Assembly: GCF_000378965.1 (NCBI RefSeq)
Contig: NZ_KB900536.1
Span: 631,583 to 695,582 of the forward strand
Direction: 5' to 3'
From: Thioalkalivibrio thiocyanodenitrificans ARhD 1
Lineage (GTDB): Bacteria > Pseudomonadota > Gammaproteobacteria > Ectothiorhodospirales > Ectothiorhodospiraceae
DNA: 64,000 bases
Notes under the pieces: generated by a model
Database searches by the model: none
What the model saw: the letters and a program-made list of their open reading frames with translations, nothing else
What the model was told of the DNA's origin: nothing
Made by a program: the position numbers and the translations under genes
In this document: positions 1 through 7,386 of the stretch, one piece after another
Position numbering within the stretch: position 1 is the stretch's first letter
Layout: each line of letters opens with the position of its first letter

Positions 1-503
1 TCCTCGCGCACGTCGCGCAGGATGTTGGTGAGTTGCAGGGCCATGCCCAGATCGTGGGCGTAGCGGGTCGTCCGGCGATCCTCGTAGCCGAAGATCTCCG
101 CGGCCATCAGCCCGACCACCGAGGCGACCCGGTAGCAGTACAACGAGAGTTCCGTAAACGTGGGGTATGCGTCGTAGTCCAGATCCATCTGCATGCCATC
201 GATGATCTCCCGGAAGTATTCCTGGGGGAGATTGTAGCGCTCGATGGCCGGAAGCAGCGCCCGGCCCACCGGGTGGGTCGGGGCGCCAGCGAACAGACGG
301 TTGATCTCCTCGCGCCACCAGTCCAGTTTCCTGCGCGCCACGTCGGGTTCGCGCATCTCGTCCACCACGTCGTCCACCTCCCGGCAGAAGGCGTACAGGG
401 CGGTGATGGCCTGCCGTTGTTCCCCGGGCAGGAACAGGAAGCTGTAATAGAAGCTGGAACCGCTGCGCGCGGCCTTCTCCTGGCAGTACTGTTCCGGGGT
501 CAC
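1..503 (-). CDS. hpnD: Presqualene diphosphate synthase HpnD (3' part outside window)
   Basis: This squalene/phytoene synthase family protein would condense two farnesyl diphosphates to presqualene diphosphate in hopanoid synthesis. About 167 N-terminal residues are present; the C-terminus lies beyond the window edge. The first Asp-rich motif (CREVDDVVDE, near residue 42) and the start of the second (ILRDVRED) bind diphosphate through magnesium. The GTG start overlaps the hpnC stop by four bases (GTGA), so the two are translationally coupled. HpnD rather than HpnC is inferred from the FYYSFLFLP opening and from the usual hpnC-hpnD-hpnE order; hpnE would be expected just beyond the window. Confidence 0.88.
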   Translation of the reverse strand, partial: MTPEQYCQEKAARSGSSFYYSFLFLPGEQRQAITALYAFCREVDDVVDEMREPDVARRKLDWWREEINRLFAGAPTHPVGRALLPAIERYNLPQEYFREIIDGMQMDLDYDAYPTFTELSLYCYRVASVVGLMAAEIFGYEDRRTTRYAHDLGMALQLTNILRDVRE

Positions 504-1399
504 GGCGGTGTCTCGCTGGCCATGGCGGCTGTTCCTGCGGGAAACAGGGCGCCCCTGAGGATGGCGGCGTAATCGCGCAGACGCAACCGGGGCCGCGAGA
601 ACACGTCCGCCTGCTGACATTTCAGGCGCCACAATACCCGCGCCCCGGCAACGGTGATCAGGCGGATCTCCAGCCCGAAACGTCCTCCCAGCGCCGAGCC
701 CAGGGGCGCACCCGAGCGCAGCAGCCGGTCCGCCCGCGCGTACTGGAAGCGCATCAGCGCCTGCATGGGCGGATCGCTGATACCCTGTTGGATATGGGCC
801 TCGGTGACACCGAAACGGGCCATCTCGTCCATGGGCAGGTAGATGCGTCCCATCTCGTGGAAATCCTGTGAGAGATCCTGGTAGAAATTGATCAACTGCA
901 GGGCCGAGCAGATGGCATCTGACCACGCCAGCGAGCGCGCATCCGTATGACCGGCCACGTGGAGCAGCAACCGACCCACAGGGTTTGCCGAGCGACGGCA
1001 GTATTGCATCACGTCGCCGAAGTCCTGATAACGTGTCCGGGTTACATCCTGGCGAAACGCGTCCAGCAGGTCCAGAAACAGGGACACTGGCAGCCGGTGG
1101 ACCCGGATGGCATGGGCCAGTGCCACAAAGCCCGCGTCATCGCCGGGATCGCCGTCAGCGGCCGCATGCAGGCGGCGTTCAAGGGCATCCAGTTCGTTCA
1201 GGCGCTGCCCGGCGGCCAAGCGGCCCTCGTCGGCCAGATCATCGGCCCGGCGGGCGAACACGTAGATGGCTGCCACCGGGCCGCGCATGTGTGCCGGCAG
1301 AAGGCGGGATGCGACGGGGAAGTTCTCATAGTGGGCCCGGGCCTGGCGTGTACACTGGGCATAGGCCCGGCGGGTCTCCGGGTCAGGCCGGGTGGACAT
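500..1399 (-). CDS. hpnC: Squalene synthase HpnC (hydroxysqualene synthase)
   Basis: Squalene/phytoene synthase family, about 299 residues, normal for HpnC. In hopanoid producers HpnC, HpnD and HpnE together make squalene from farnesyl diphosphate; HpnC converts presqualene diphosphate to hydroxysqualene. The two Asp-rich motifs are visible: ARRADDLADEG near residue 50 and FYQDLSQDF near residue 168, followed by GRIYLP. The opening HYENFPVASRLLP is typical of the HpnC branch. The ATG at 1399 is chosen; a GTG two codons upstream (1405) is possible and neither has a clear Shine-Dalgarno sequence. It is the first gene of an operon with hpnD. Confidence 0.9.
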   Translation of the reverse strand: MSTRPDPETRRAYAQCTRQARAHYENFPVASRLLPAHMRGPVAAIYVFARRADDLADEGRLAAGQRLNELDALERRLHAAADGDPGDDAGFVALAHAIRVHRLPVSLFLDLLDAFRQDVTRTRYQDFGDVMQYCRRSANPVGRLLLHVAGHTDARSLAWSDAICSALQLINFYQDLSQDFHEMGRIYLPMDEMARFGVTEAHIQQGISDPPMQALMRFQYARADRLLRSGAPLGSALGGRFGLEIRLITVAGARVLWRLKCQQADVFSRPRLRLRDYAAILRGALFPAGTAAMASETPP

Positions 1400-1538
1400 G
1401 CGCACGCGGCTGCCCGCACCGGGGCGTGGAAGGAGGTGAACGATGAGACCGGGTTTGATCCGACATGGGTGGCGAGTCTATCACACGGATTCCACGGAGC
1501 CGGGGGCCACGGACCCCGGCTCCGCAGGGAGGTGACGC

Positions 1539-2303
1539 ATGGATGAACTGGAACTCTACCGCGACACGCTGATCTATCTGGTCCTGCTGCTGGTGGTCTT
1601 CCTGGCCACCGTGGTGCCCGCACTGATCTCCCTGCGGCGCATGCGTGCCCGCGGTCGGCAGATGCGCAAGGCGGGGGGACGCCATGGCTTCGAACCCTGG
1701 TCCGGCAAGGAGGCGGTGCTGATGCGCGAACTGGAACGCCTGGGGGTGGTGGAATCCTCGGGCACGGCGGGCATCTTTCATCCCCTCTACCGGGAGGAGA
1801 TGCGCCACCGTTCGTGGCTGTTCGACCTGTTGACGGGGCAGTCCGGGTGGCGGCGTTATCTGCTGCGTGACCGGGCGGCCGGCTCCACCCGGACCGTGGT
1901 GCTCATCCAGAGCGAGACGATGGATTGTCCCTACCTGATGGTCGAGCCGGAGAATCCCCGCACCCGGGCCCTGGGGCGCCTGGCCGACAGCATCGAGACC
2001 CTGCACGGGCTCGAACCCCTGGAACTGCCCGCCGGTGTGCGCCCGGTGACCGGCATTCGCATCCGCACCCAGGCGGGCCGTCAGGCCGAGGCCCTGCGGG
2101 TGGTCATGGAGTCGGGTCTGCTGGAGACCCTGCGCCGGGAAAAGGATCTGGCCGTCAGGGCCCACGGGAACACCATGGCGCTGGTGCGGCCCCTGAGCCC
2201 GACGGAGCCCCGGGAGGTGGGCGCACTGCTCACGACCGCGGAAACGGTGATCTCCGAACTGGAGAATGCCGCGCGGCCCGGCGAATCTCACGCCGCTTCA
2301 TGA
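1539..2303 (+). CDS. Conserved hypothetical single-pass membrane protein
   Basis: A 254-residue protein I do not recognise. Residues 8-30 are strongly hydrophobic (LIYLVLLLVVFLATVVPALI) and are followed by an Arg/Lys-rich stretch, so a single N-terminal membrane anchor with the soluble part in the cytoplasm is likely. No catalytic motif stands out in the remaining 220 residues. The start is well supported: GGGAGGTGA sits six bases before the ATG. It is divergent from hpnC and is followed after 15 bp by the secreted DUF1566-like gene, with which it probably forms a two-gene unit. Confidence 0.7.
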   Translation: MDELELYRDTLIYLVLLLVVFLATVVPALISLRRMRARGRQMRKAGGRHGFEPWSGKEAVLMRELERLGVVESSGTAGIFHPLYREEMRHRSWLFDLLTGQSGWRRYLLRDRAAGSTRTVVLIQSETMDCPYLMVEPENPRTRALGRLADSIETLHGLEPLELPAGVRPVTGIRIRTQAGRQAEALRVVMESGLLETLRREKDLAVRAHGNTMALVRPLSPTEPREVGALLTTAETVISELENAARPGESHAAS

Positions 2304-2318
2304 GCGCCGGATAAGCGG

Positions 2319-2855
2319 ATGGCCTTGCGTCCGTCCCGTATCGGATTGCGGGTCGCGCGGATCGGTGCCATGGCCGCATTGTTCCTGCTGTCCCCGGGGC
2401 TTGTACCGGTCAGCGCGGAAGAACGCTTCACGTTCCCGGACACGGGTCTGGTGGCGGATCATCGACTGGGCCTGATCTGGATGCGTTGCAGCATCGGCCA
2501 GAGGCAGACCGGCGAGGGGTGTCCGGGAGAAGCCGATCGCCTGACCTGGACCGAGGTCCTCGCACGCATCGACACCCTGGCAACCCCCGACTGCCCGTGG
2601 CGGATTCCCGAGTTTCACGAGCTGCGCGCGCTCCTGCAGCCCGGCGGCGGAAAGCAGGCCCTGGACCCGCAGGCCTTCCCGGATACCCCGGATGGCTGGT
2701 TCTGGACCCGGGTGCGTGCCGGCGGCCACTCCCAGTACGACTGTTTCGTGGATTTCGCGGGTGAGGGCCGGACCCGCTGCAACATGGGCGGACGATTCCA
2801 CCTGCGGCCGGTCATGACGCCGGTTGACGATGCGGGCTCATGCGCCGTCCGGTAG
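2319..2855 (+). CDS. Secreted DUF1566 (Lcl C-terminal-like) domain protein
   Basis: A 178-residue protein with a Sec signal peptide: basic start, hydrophobic core MAALFLLSPGLVPVSA, probable cleavage near residue 33. The mature part has the DUF1566 pattern: FPDTGLVADHRLGLIWMRC, then a CPWRIPEFHEL segment matching the family's W-R-L/I-P-x-x-x-E-L signature, then WFWTR near residue 128. Several cysteines suggest disulfides in the periplasm. The family is found in exported and surface proteins of unknown function. It ends ten bases before the 3' end of the convergent rmuC. Confidence 0.72.
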   Translation: MALRPSRIGLRVARIGAMAALFLLSPGLVPVSAEERFTFPDTGLVADHRLGLIWMRCSIGQRQTGEGCPGEADRLTWTEVLARIDTLATPDCPWRIPEFHELRALLQPGGGKQALDPQAFPDTPDGWFWTRVRAGGHSQYDCFVDFAGEGRTRCNMGGRFHLRPVMTPVDDAGSCAVR

Positions 2856-2864
2856 GCGCAAGCG

Positions 2865-4136
2865 TCAATCCGGCTTGCCCTCCTGCGGCGCGTCCTCGGT
2901 CTCAAGCGGCATGCGCGGCGCCTGCTCCAGGGGCGTCGGTTCCTCCATCTGCTTTCGCGCCTGGATGCCAAGCTCGGAGAAGCGCCGCGCCCCGGGCATG
3001 ACGTTGCGTTCCAGGGAACCGACCGCCCTGTTGTAATGGTCCACGCTGGTGCCCAGGGTCTTGCCCAGTCTTGCAAGATGCTCAGTGAATACGGCGAGGC
3101 GCTTGTAGAGTTCCTCGCCCAGCTCGCGGATCTTCTCCGCGTTCTCCGCCACCGCCTGCTGGCGCCAGCCGTAGGCCACGGCACGCAGCAGCGCCACGAG
3201 ACTGCTGGGGGTCGCCAGGATCACGCGATTGGACAGGGCATCCTCCAGCAGGGCCGGATCGTGTTCCAGCGCTGCGGAGAGAAACTGATCGCCGGGGATG
3301 AACAGGATGACGAAATCCGGTGACTCCTTGAACTGAGTCCAGTAGGCCTTGCTGGAGAGTTCGCGCATGCGCTCGCGCACCTTGCGCGCATGGGTCTTGA
3401 GGTGCTGTTCGCGCTGCCGGTCATCCGGCGCGTCCGCCGCCGCAAGGTAGGCGTCCAGCGGCGTCTTGGCATCCACCACCAGTTCCCGTGCGTCAGGCAG
3501 GCGCACGATCATGTCCGGTCGCATGGCGCCGTCCTCGGTGGCCCGGTGGGTCTGCTCCTGGAAGTCGCAGTGCTCCACCATGCCCGCCAGTTCCGCCAGG
3601 CGCTTAAGGGTCATCTCCCCCCACTGTCCGCGCACCGTGGGGCGGGAGAGGGCGCGCACCAGGTTATGCGTTTCCGACTGCAGCCGCTGCTGACCTTCAG
3701 CCATGAGCCTGAGGTGCTGGCTCAGCGAGCCGAATGCCGCCTCACGGGCCTGTTCCATGGCCCGGATCTGGGCTTCGGTCTTCTCCAGCGTCTCACGGAT
3801 GGGCTTGACCAGGCCCTCGATGGCCTTTTCCTTCTGGGTGAGTTCGGCGTTGGCCTGCACCTGCACGCCCTTCAGGTGTTCGTTGGCAAGCCGCAGGAAC
3901 TCCTCGCTGTTGTGGCGAAGCGCCTGGCCCGCCAGCGTGGAAAAACTGTCTCCGATCTGCTTGCGGTATTCCTCGAAGGCCGCAGTCCGTTCCTCTGTGC
4001 GGCGCCTCTCCGCCGCCAGTTCCGATTCCAGTACCGCCATCCGGCCCTGAGTACGCAGGTGCCCGATGAAGAAGCCCAGGACGAGCCCTGCGGCGAAGCA
4101 GACGACGGCGGCGGTGATGAGGAGTGTGGTGTCCAC
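2865..4136 (-). CDS. rmuC: DNA recombination protein RmuC
   Basis: 423 residues. A membrane anchor at residues 4-26 (FAAGLVLGFFIGHL) is followed by a long coiled coil (about 30-150) and the RmuC nuclease-like domain from about 165, with LSRPTVRGQWGEMTLKRL and ELVVDAKTPLDAYLAA, which carries the PD-(D/E)XK-like D and K. RmuC limits inversions at short inverted repeats in E. coli, which is notable because the gene is preceded directly by a heptamer inverted-repeat array (4163-4313). The ATG at 4136 is the only good start upstream of the membrane segment. It is transcribed in the same direction as gph-ubiG upstream. Confidence 0.93.
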   Translation of the reverse strand: MDTTLLITAAVVCFAAGLVLGFFIGHLRTQGRMAVLESELAAERRRTEERTAAFEEYRKQIGDSFSTLAGQALRHNSEEFLRLANEHLKGVQVQANAELTQKEKAIEGLVKPIRETLEKTEAQIRAMEQAREAAFGSLSQHLRLMAEGQQRLQSETHNLVRALSRPTVRGQWGEMTLKRLAELAGMVEHCDFQEQTHRATEDGAMRPDMIVRLPDARELVVDAKTPLDAYLAAADAPDDRQREQHLKTHARKVRERMRELSSKAYWTQFKESPDFVILFIPGDQFLSAALEHDPALLEDALSNRVILATPSSLVALLRAVAYGWRQQAVAENAEKIRELGEELYKRLAVFTEHLARLGKTLGTSVDHYNRAVGSLERNVMPGARRFSELGIQARKQMEEPTPLEQAPRMPLETEDAPQEGKPD

Positions 4137-4162
4137 GTCAGGGCCTATTGGGGCGAATCAGT

Positions 4163-4313
4163 GTTCAAAGTTCAAGGTTCAAAGTTCAAAGTTCAAAGTT
4201 CAAGGTTCAAAGGGGAAGGGTGCCTTCGACTTGTTGAGATGGAAAGCGAAGCCAGCGTCTCTCCTTTGAACTTTGAACCTTGAACTTTGAACCTTGAACT
4301 TTGAACATTGAAC
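4163..4313. repeat. Heptamer array H1: facing arms of GTTCAAA/G units
   Basis: The left arm (4163-4213) has seven 7-bp units of GTTCAAA or GTTCAAG. The right arm (4263-4313) has seven units of the complement. They enclose a loop of about 49 bp containing TGCCTTCGA and GATGGAAAGC. The arms could form a stem of about 49 bp as a cruciform or in RNA. It lies between the gph stop and the rmuC start, both on the minus strand. The A/G choice differs from unit to unit, so the arms match in word family but not unit by unit. Confidence 0.9.
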
Positions 4314-4332
4314 CCTGCATGTCGGTATCAAT

Positions 4333-5037
4333 TCACGTGTTCTCCACCCGTCGCACCGGCTCCAGGGTGCCGAGGATCCAATCCAGAATCTCGCGAGGTT
4401 CGTGGATCATGCCGTCGGCACCCCATTGATCCGGGTGCTGCGTCCCGTCGATGTAGCCGTACAGGGCAATGAGGGTGGACATGCCGGCGGCGTGTCCGGC
4501 CTGAATGTCACGCTCGGCATCCCCCACATAGAGGCACTCGGCGGGACGGCACCCGGCCAGTTCACAGGCGTGCAGCATGGGGGCGGGATGAGGCTTGCGT
4601 TGCGTGATGGTGTCTCCGCTCACGAGGCAGGCTGCCCGATGGGCCAGTCCCAGGGATTCCATCAGCGGATCGGTCAGAAACGCCGGCTTGTTGGTCACCA
4701 CGCCCCATTTGAGGCCCCGGGATTCCAGCCACGCCAGCAGACTCTCCATGCCCGGAAACAGGGTCGTGTCCAGAAAGAGGTTCTCGGCATAGATGGCCAG
4801 GAAGCGCGCCCGCAACTGCTCGAAACGTTCCCCCTCGGCCTCCGGGAAGGCGAGCTTCACCAGGGCGGTGGAGCCGTGCGAGACATGGTCCCGTACCGCC
4901 TCGAAGGGCATGGGCTCGAGGCCGTGCTCCCTGGAGAGCAGGGCCTGGGCGGCATACAGGTCCGGGGCGGTGTCGGCGAGCGTGCCGTCCAGATCGAACA
5001 GCACCGTCCGGTAGGGAATCTCCAGGGCGGCCCTCAC
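4333..5037 (-). CDS. gph: Phosphoglycolate phosphatase (HAD family)
   Basis: 234 residues, HAD superfamily with an alpha-helical cap. Motif I is [14 protein letters not shown] (residues 15-28), motif II a Ser/Thr in VVTNKP, motif III the Lys in KPHPAPML, motif [14 protein letters not shown]. The TAPDL sequence after motif I is typical of Gph, which hydrolyses 2-phosphoglycolate formed during DNA repair or oxygenase activity. Its start overlaps the ubiG stop by four bases; the ubiG-gph pairing is common in Gammaproteobacteria, where the ubiquinone gene and the phosphatase share an operon. MupP-type MurNAc-6-P phosphatase is a close relative and a possible alternative. Confidence 0.88.
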   Translation of the reverse strand: MRAALEIPYRTVLFDLDGTLADTAPDLYAAQALLSREHGLEPMPFEAVRDHVSHGSTALVKLAFPEAEGERFEQLRARFLAIYAENLFLDTTLFPGMESLLAWLESRGLKWGVVTNKPAFLTDPLMESLGLAHRAACLVSGDTITQRKPHPAPMLHACELAGCRPAECLYVGDAERDIQAGHAAGMSTLIALYGYIDGTQHPDQWGADGMIHEPREILDWILGTLEPVRRVENT

Positions 5038-5747
5038 GCGTCCCTCGTGGTATGCATAAGGTAATTGACCTGCACGTCGTCCGCCAGCCGATACTCACCG
5101 GTGAGCGGGTTGTAGCCGAGGCCTCCGATGTGACGGGTCTCCAGTCCGGCCGCGCGTGCCCAGGCGGTCAGTTCCGAGGGCCGGATGAAGCGGGCGTACT
5201 CATGCGTGCCCCGGGGCAGCATGCGAAGCAGATACTCCGCCCCCACAATGGCGAACAGGAACGATTTCGGATTGCGGTTGATGGTGGAGAAGAATACGTG
5301 CCCCCCCTGCCGCACCAGGCGCGCGCAGGCGTCGACCACGGAGGCGGGATCCGGTACGTGCTCCAGCATTTCCATGCACGTCACCACGTCGAAGGCGCCG
5401 GGCATCTCCTCGGCCAGTTCCTCCACCGGGACCTGGCGGTAGTCCACCTCCACTCCCGACTCGAGCAGATGCATGCGCGCAACCTCCAGGGGCGCCGCCG
5501 CCATGTCGATGCCGGTGACCTGCGCGCCGCGCCGGGCCATGGACTCGGCCAGGATGCCGCCGCCGCAGCCCACGTCCAGCACCCGGGCATCGTCAAGGGG
5601 CATCCGCCGTTCCACGTAGTCCAGGCGCAGGGGATTGATCTCGTGCAGCGGCCGGAATTCGCCCTGGGGATCCCACCAGCGATGGGCCAGGTCGTCGAAC
5701 TTGGCCACCTCGCGAGGATCCATATTGGGGCTGGAGGCGTCTGACAT
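5034..5747 (-). CDS. ubiG: Ubiquinone biosynthesis O-methyltransferase UbiG
   Basis: About 237 residues, class I SAM-dependent methyltransferase that methylates the ring hydroxyls early and late in ubiquinone synthesis. [15 protein letters not shown] and [12 protein letters not shown] are UbiG signatures; the SAM-binding motif I is [13 protein letters not shown] near residue 56, followed by GIDMA and the [10 protein letters not shown] motif. [20 protein letters not shown] is also diagnostic. The start at 5747 ([10 protein letters not shown]) is preferred; an ATG three codons upstream (5756) is possible. Forms an operon with gph. Confidence 0.95.
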   Translation of the reverse strand: MSDASSPNMDPREVAKFDDLAHRWWDPQGEFRPLHEINPLRLDYVERRMPLDDARVLDVGCGGGILAESMARRGAQVTGIDMAAAPLEVARMHLLESGVEVDYRQVPVEELAEEMPGAFDVVTCMEMLEHVPDPASVVDACARLVRQGGHVFFSTINRNPKSFLFAIVGAEYLLRMLPRGTHEYARFIRPSELTAWARAAGLETRHIGGLGYNPLTGEYRLADDVQVNYLMHTTRDA

Positions 5748-5803
5748 ATGAAGCATCTCTGACCGCGTGTGGCGTTATGTTACAACACGAACCGAAGGAG
5801 ATG

Positions 5804-5877
5804 ATTCAAAATTCAAAGTTCAAAACTCAACGGAACGGCGGTTTGCCCTTTGAATCTTGAATCTTGAGTATTGAATC
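5804..5877. repeat. Heptamer array H2: short degenerate TTCAAA arms
   Basis: A compact copy of the H1 type. The left arm has about four units (ATTCAAA, ATTCAAA, GTTCAAA, ACTCAAC) and the right arm four units of the complement (CTTTGAAT, CTTGAAT, CTTGAGT, ATTGAAT), around a loop of about 15-20 bp. It fills the gap between the mtaD stop at 5882 and the ubiG start, both on the minus strand. Unit sequences are more diverged than in H1, so this looks like an older or shorter copy. Confidence 0.8.
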
Positions 5878-5881
5878 GCCT

Positions 5882-7201
5882 TCATGCCTTGCCCATGAGG
5901 CGTTGCTGCCACAGCGTCGCCTTGTCCTGGATCGCTTCCAGATCCAGGGTGGTGAGCCGGCGGTCCCGGAGCAGCGCCTTGCCGGCCACCCACACGTGGG
6001 TGACGTGCTCGCGGCCACTGGCGTAGACCAGCTGCGACAGTGGATGGTACACGGGGCGGCTCTCCAGACAATCCATGTCCACGGCCACCACGTCGGCCGC
6101 CTTGCCGGGCACCAGGGAGCCGATCTCGTCCGCCAGCCCCAGGGCCCGGGCGCCGTTGAGGGTGGCCATGCGCAGTGCCGTGGCGACCGGCAGGGCAGAG
6201 GCATCACCGGCAACGCCCTTGGCAAGAAGGGCGGCGGTGCGCATCTCGCCGAGCAGATTCAGGTCGTTGTTGCTGGCCGCCCCGTCGGTGCCGAGACACA
6301 CGTTCACGCCGGCATTCAAGAGCTTGTGTACCGGGCAGAACCCGCTGGCAAGCTTCAGGTTGGATTCGGGACAGTGCAGTACGTGGGCGCCTGCCCGGGC
6401 CAGGTGCGCGATCTCCGCGTCATTGAGCTGGGTCATGTGCACCGCGAGCAGGTTCGGCCCGACGAGCCCCATCTGTGCAAGACGCTCCAGGGGGCGCACG
6501 CCGAAACGGGCCATGGATTCCTCCACCTCGTGGGCAGTTTCGTGGACATGCATGTGCACAGGCAGGTCCAGCTCGTTGGCCAGGGTGCGGATGCGCTGAA
6601 GCGGCTCGTCGGAGACCGTGTAGGGGGCGTGCGGGGCGAAACAGAAGGACAGCAGCGCCTCGTCCTTGTGCTCGTCGTAGATCGCCAGGCCCTTGGCGAT
6701 GTACTCATCGGCACTTGACGCCCAGGCGGTGGGAAAGTCGATGACGATGAGTCCCAGGGCCGCGCGCATGCCGGCCCGGGCCGCCGCGTGGGCGGTGATC
6801 TCCGGGAAGAAGTACATGTCATTGAAGCAGGTGACACCGCCGCGCAGCATCTCCGCCATGGCCAGCTGCGCGCCGTCCTCCACGAACTCCGCCCCCACCC
6901 AGCGGTCCTCGTGGGGCCAGATGTGGCCCTGAAGCCATTCCATCAGCGGCAGGTCGTCAGCGACTCCCCGCATCAGGCTCATGGCCGCATGTGTGTGGCT
7001 GTTCACCAGTCCCGGAATGAGGGCATGGGTGGTGAGTTGATGCACGGCGTCAGCCCGGTAGCGCTCTTCGGCGTCCCGGATGGGCAACAGGTCCACGATG
7101 CGTCCGTCGCGAACGGCCAGCGCGTGGTCCTCCAGCACTACGTCGTCGGGCTCCACCGGAACGATCCAGCGGGCCTTGATCAGGGTGTCGACCATTTCCA
7201 T
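5882..7201 (-). CDS. mtaD: MtaD-type amidohydrolase (5'-methylthioadenosine/SAH deaminase family)
   Basis: 439 residues, TRZ/ATZ branch of the amidohydrolase superfamily. Metal ligands are visible in HTHAAMSLMRG, in MHVHETAHEVEE and in the GTDGAASNNDLNL motif carrying the catalytic Asp. The family deaminates S-adenosylhomocysteine or methylthioadenosine; the neighbouring SAM-dependent UbiG makes SAH recycling plausible, but substrate cannot be read from sequence. The reading frame stays open for 88 codons upstream, but the amidohydrolase homology begins at MEMVDTLIKARW, so the ATG at 7201 is used. No clear Shine-Dalgarno sequence is visible. Confidence 0.85.
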   Translation of the reverse strand: MEMVDTLIKARWIVPVEPDDVVLEDHALAVRDGRIVDLLPIRDAEERYRADAVHQLTTHALIPGLVNSHTHAAMSLMRGVADDLPLMEWLQGHIWPHEDRWVGAEFVEDGAQLAMAEMLRGGVTCFNDMYFFPEITAHAAARAGMRAALGLIVIDFPTAWASSADEYIAKGLAIYDEHKDEALLSFCFAPHAPYTVSDEPLQRIRTLANELDLPVHMHVHETAHEVEESMARFGVRPLERLAQMGLVGPNLLAVHMTQLNDAEIAHLARAGAHVLHCPESNLKLASGFCPVHKLLNAGVNVCLGTDGAASNNDLNLLGEMRTAALLAKGVAGDASALPVATALRMATLNGARALGLADEIGSLVPGKAADVVAVDMDCLESRPVYHPLSQLVYASGREHVTHVWVAGKALLRDRRLTTLDLEAIQDKATLWQQRLMGKA

Positions 7202-7386
7202 GGCGATGAACCATACAGGGGGCGGGATGGCGCGACAATCTCCATGGATACATGACGCCGGGCAGGGCTCCGGAGTCATGCAGGTGGCCGCTCGGGCCGC
7301 TTCCGGGTACCGCCCGGCGGGCCACCGGGCCCCGGGAGCAGCCCGGCAGAAGGCGTTTTTCGGGATATTTTCTATAGTTATCAGGT

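Noticed and set aside
4066-4269. Short open frames through the heptamer arrays giving SKFKVQ-type peptides (for example near 4066-4269, 14079-14618, 30845-31222)
   Set aside because: The peptides are only translations of period-7 DNA in overlapping frames; there is no ribosome-binding site and the same peptides appear on both strands.
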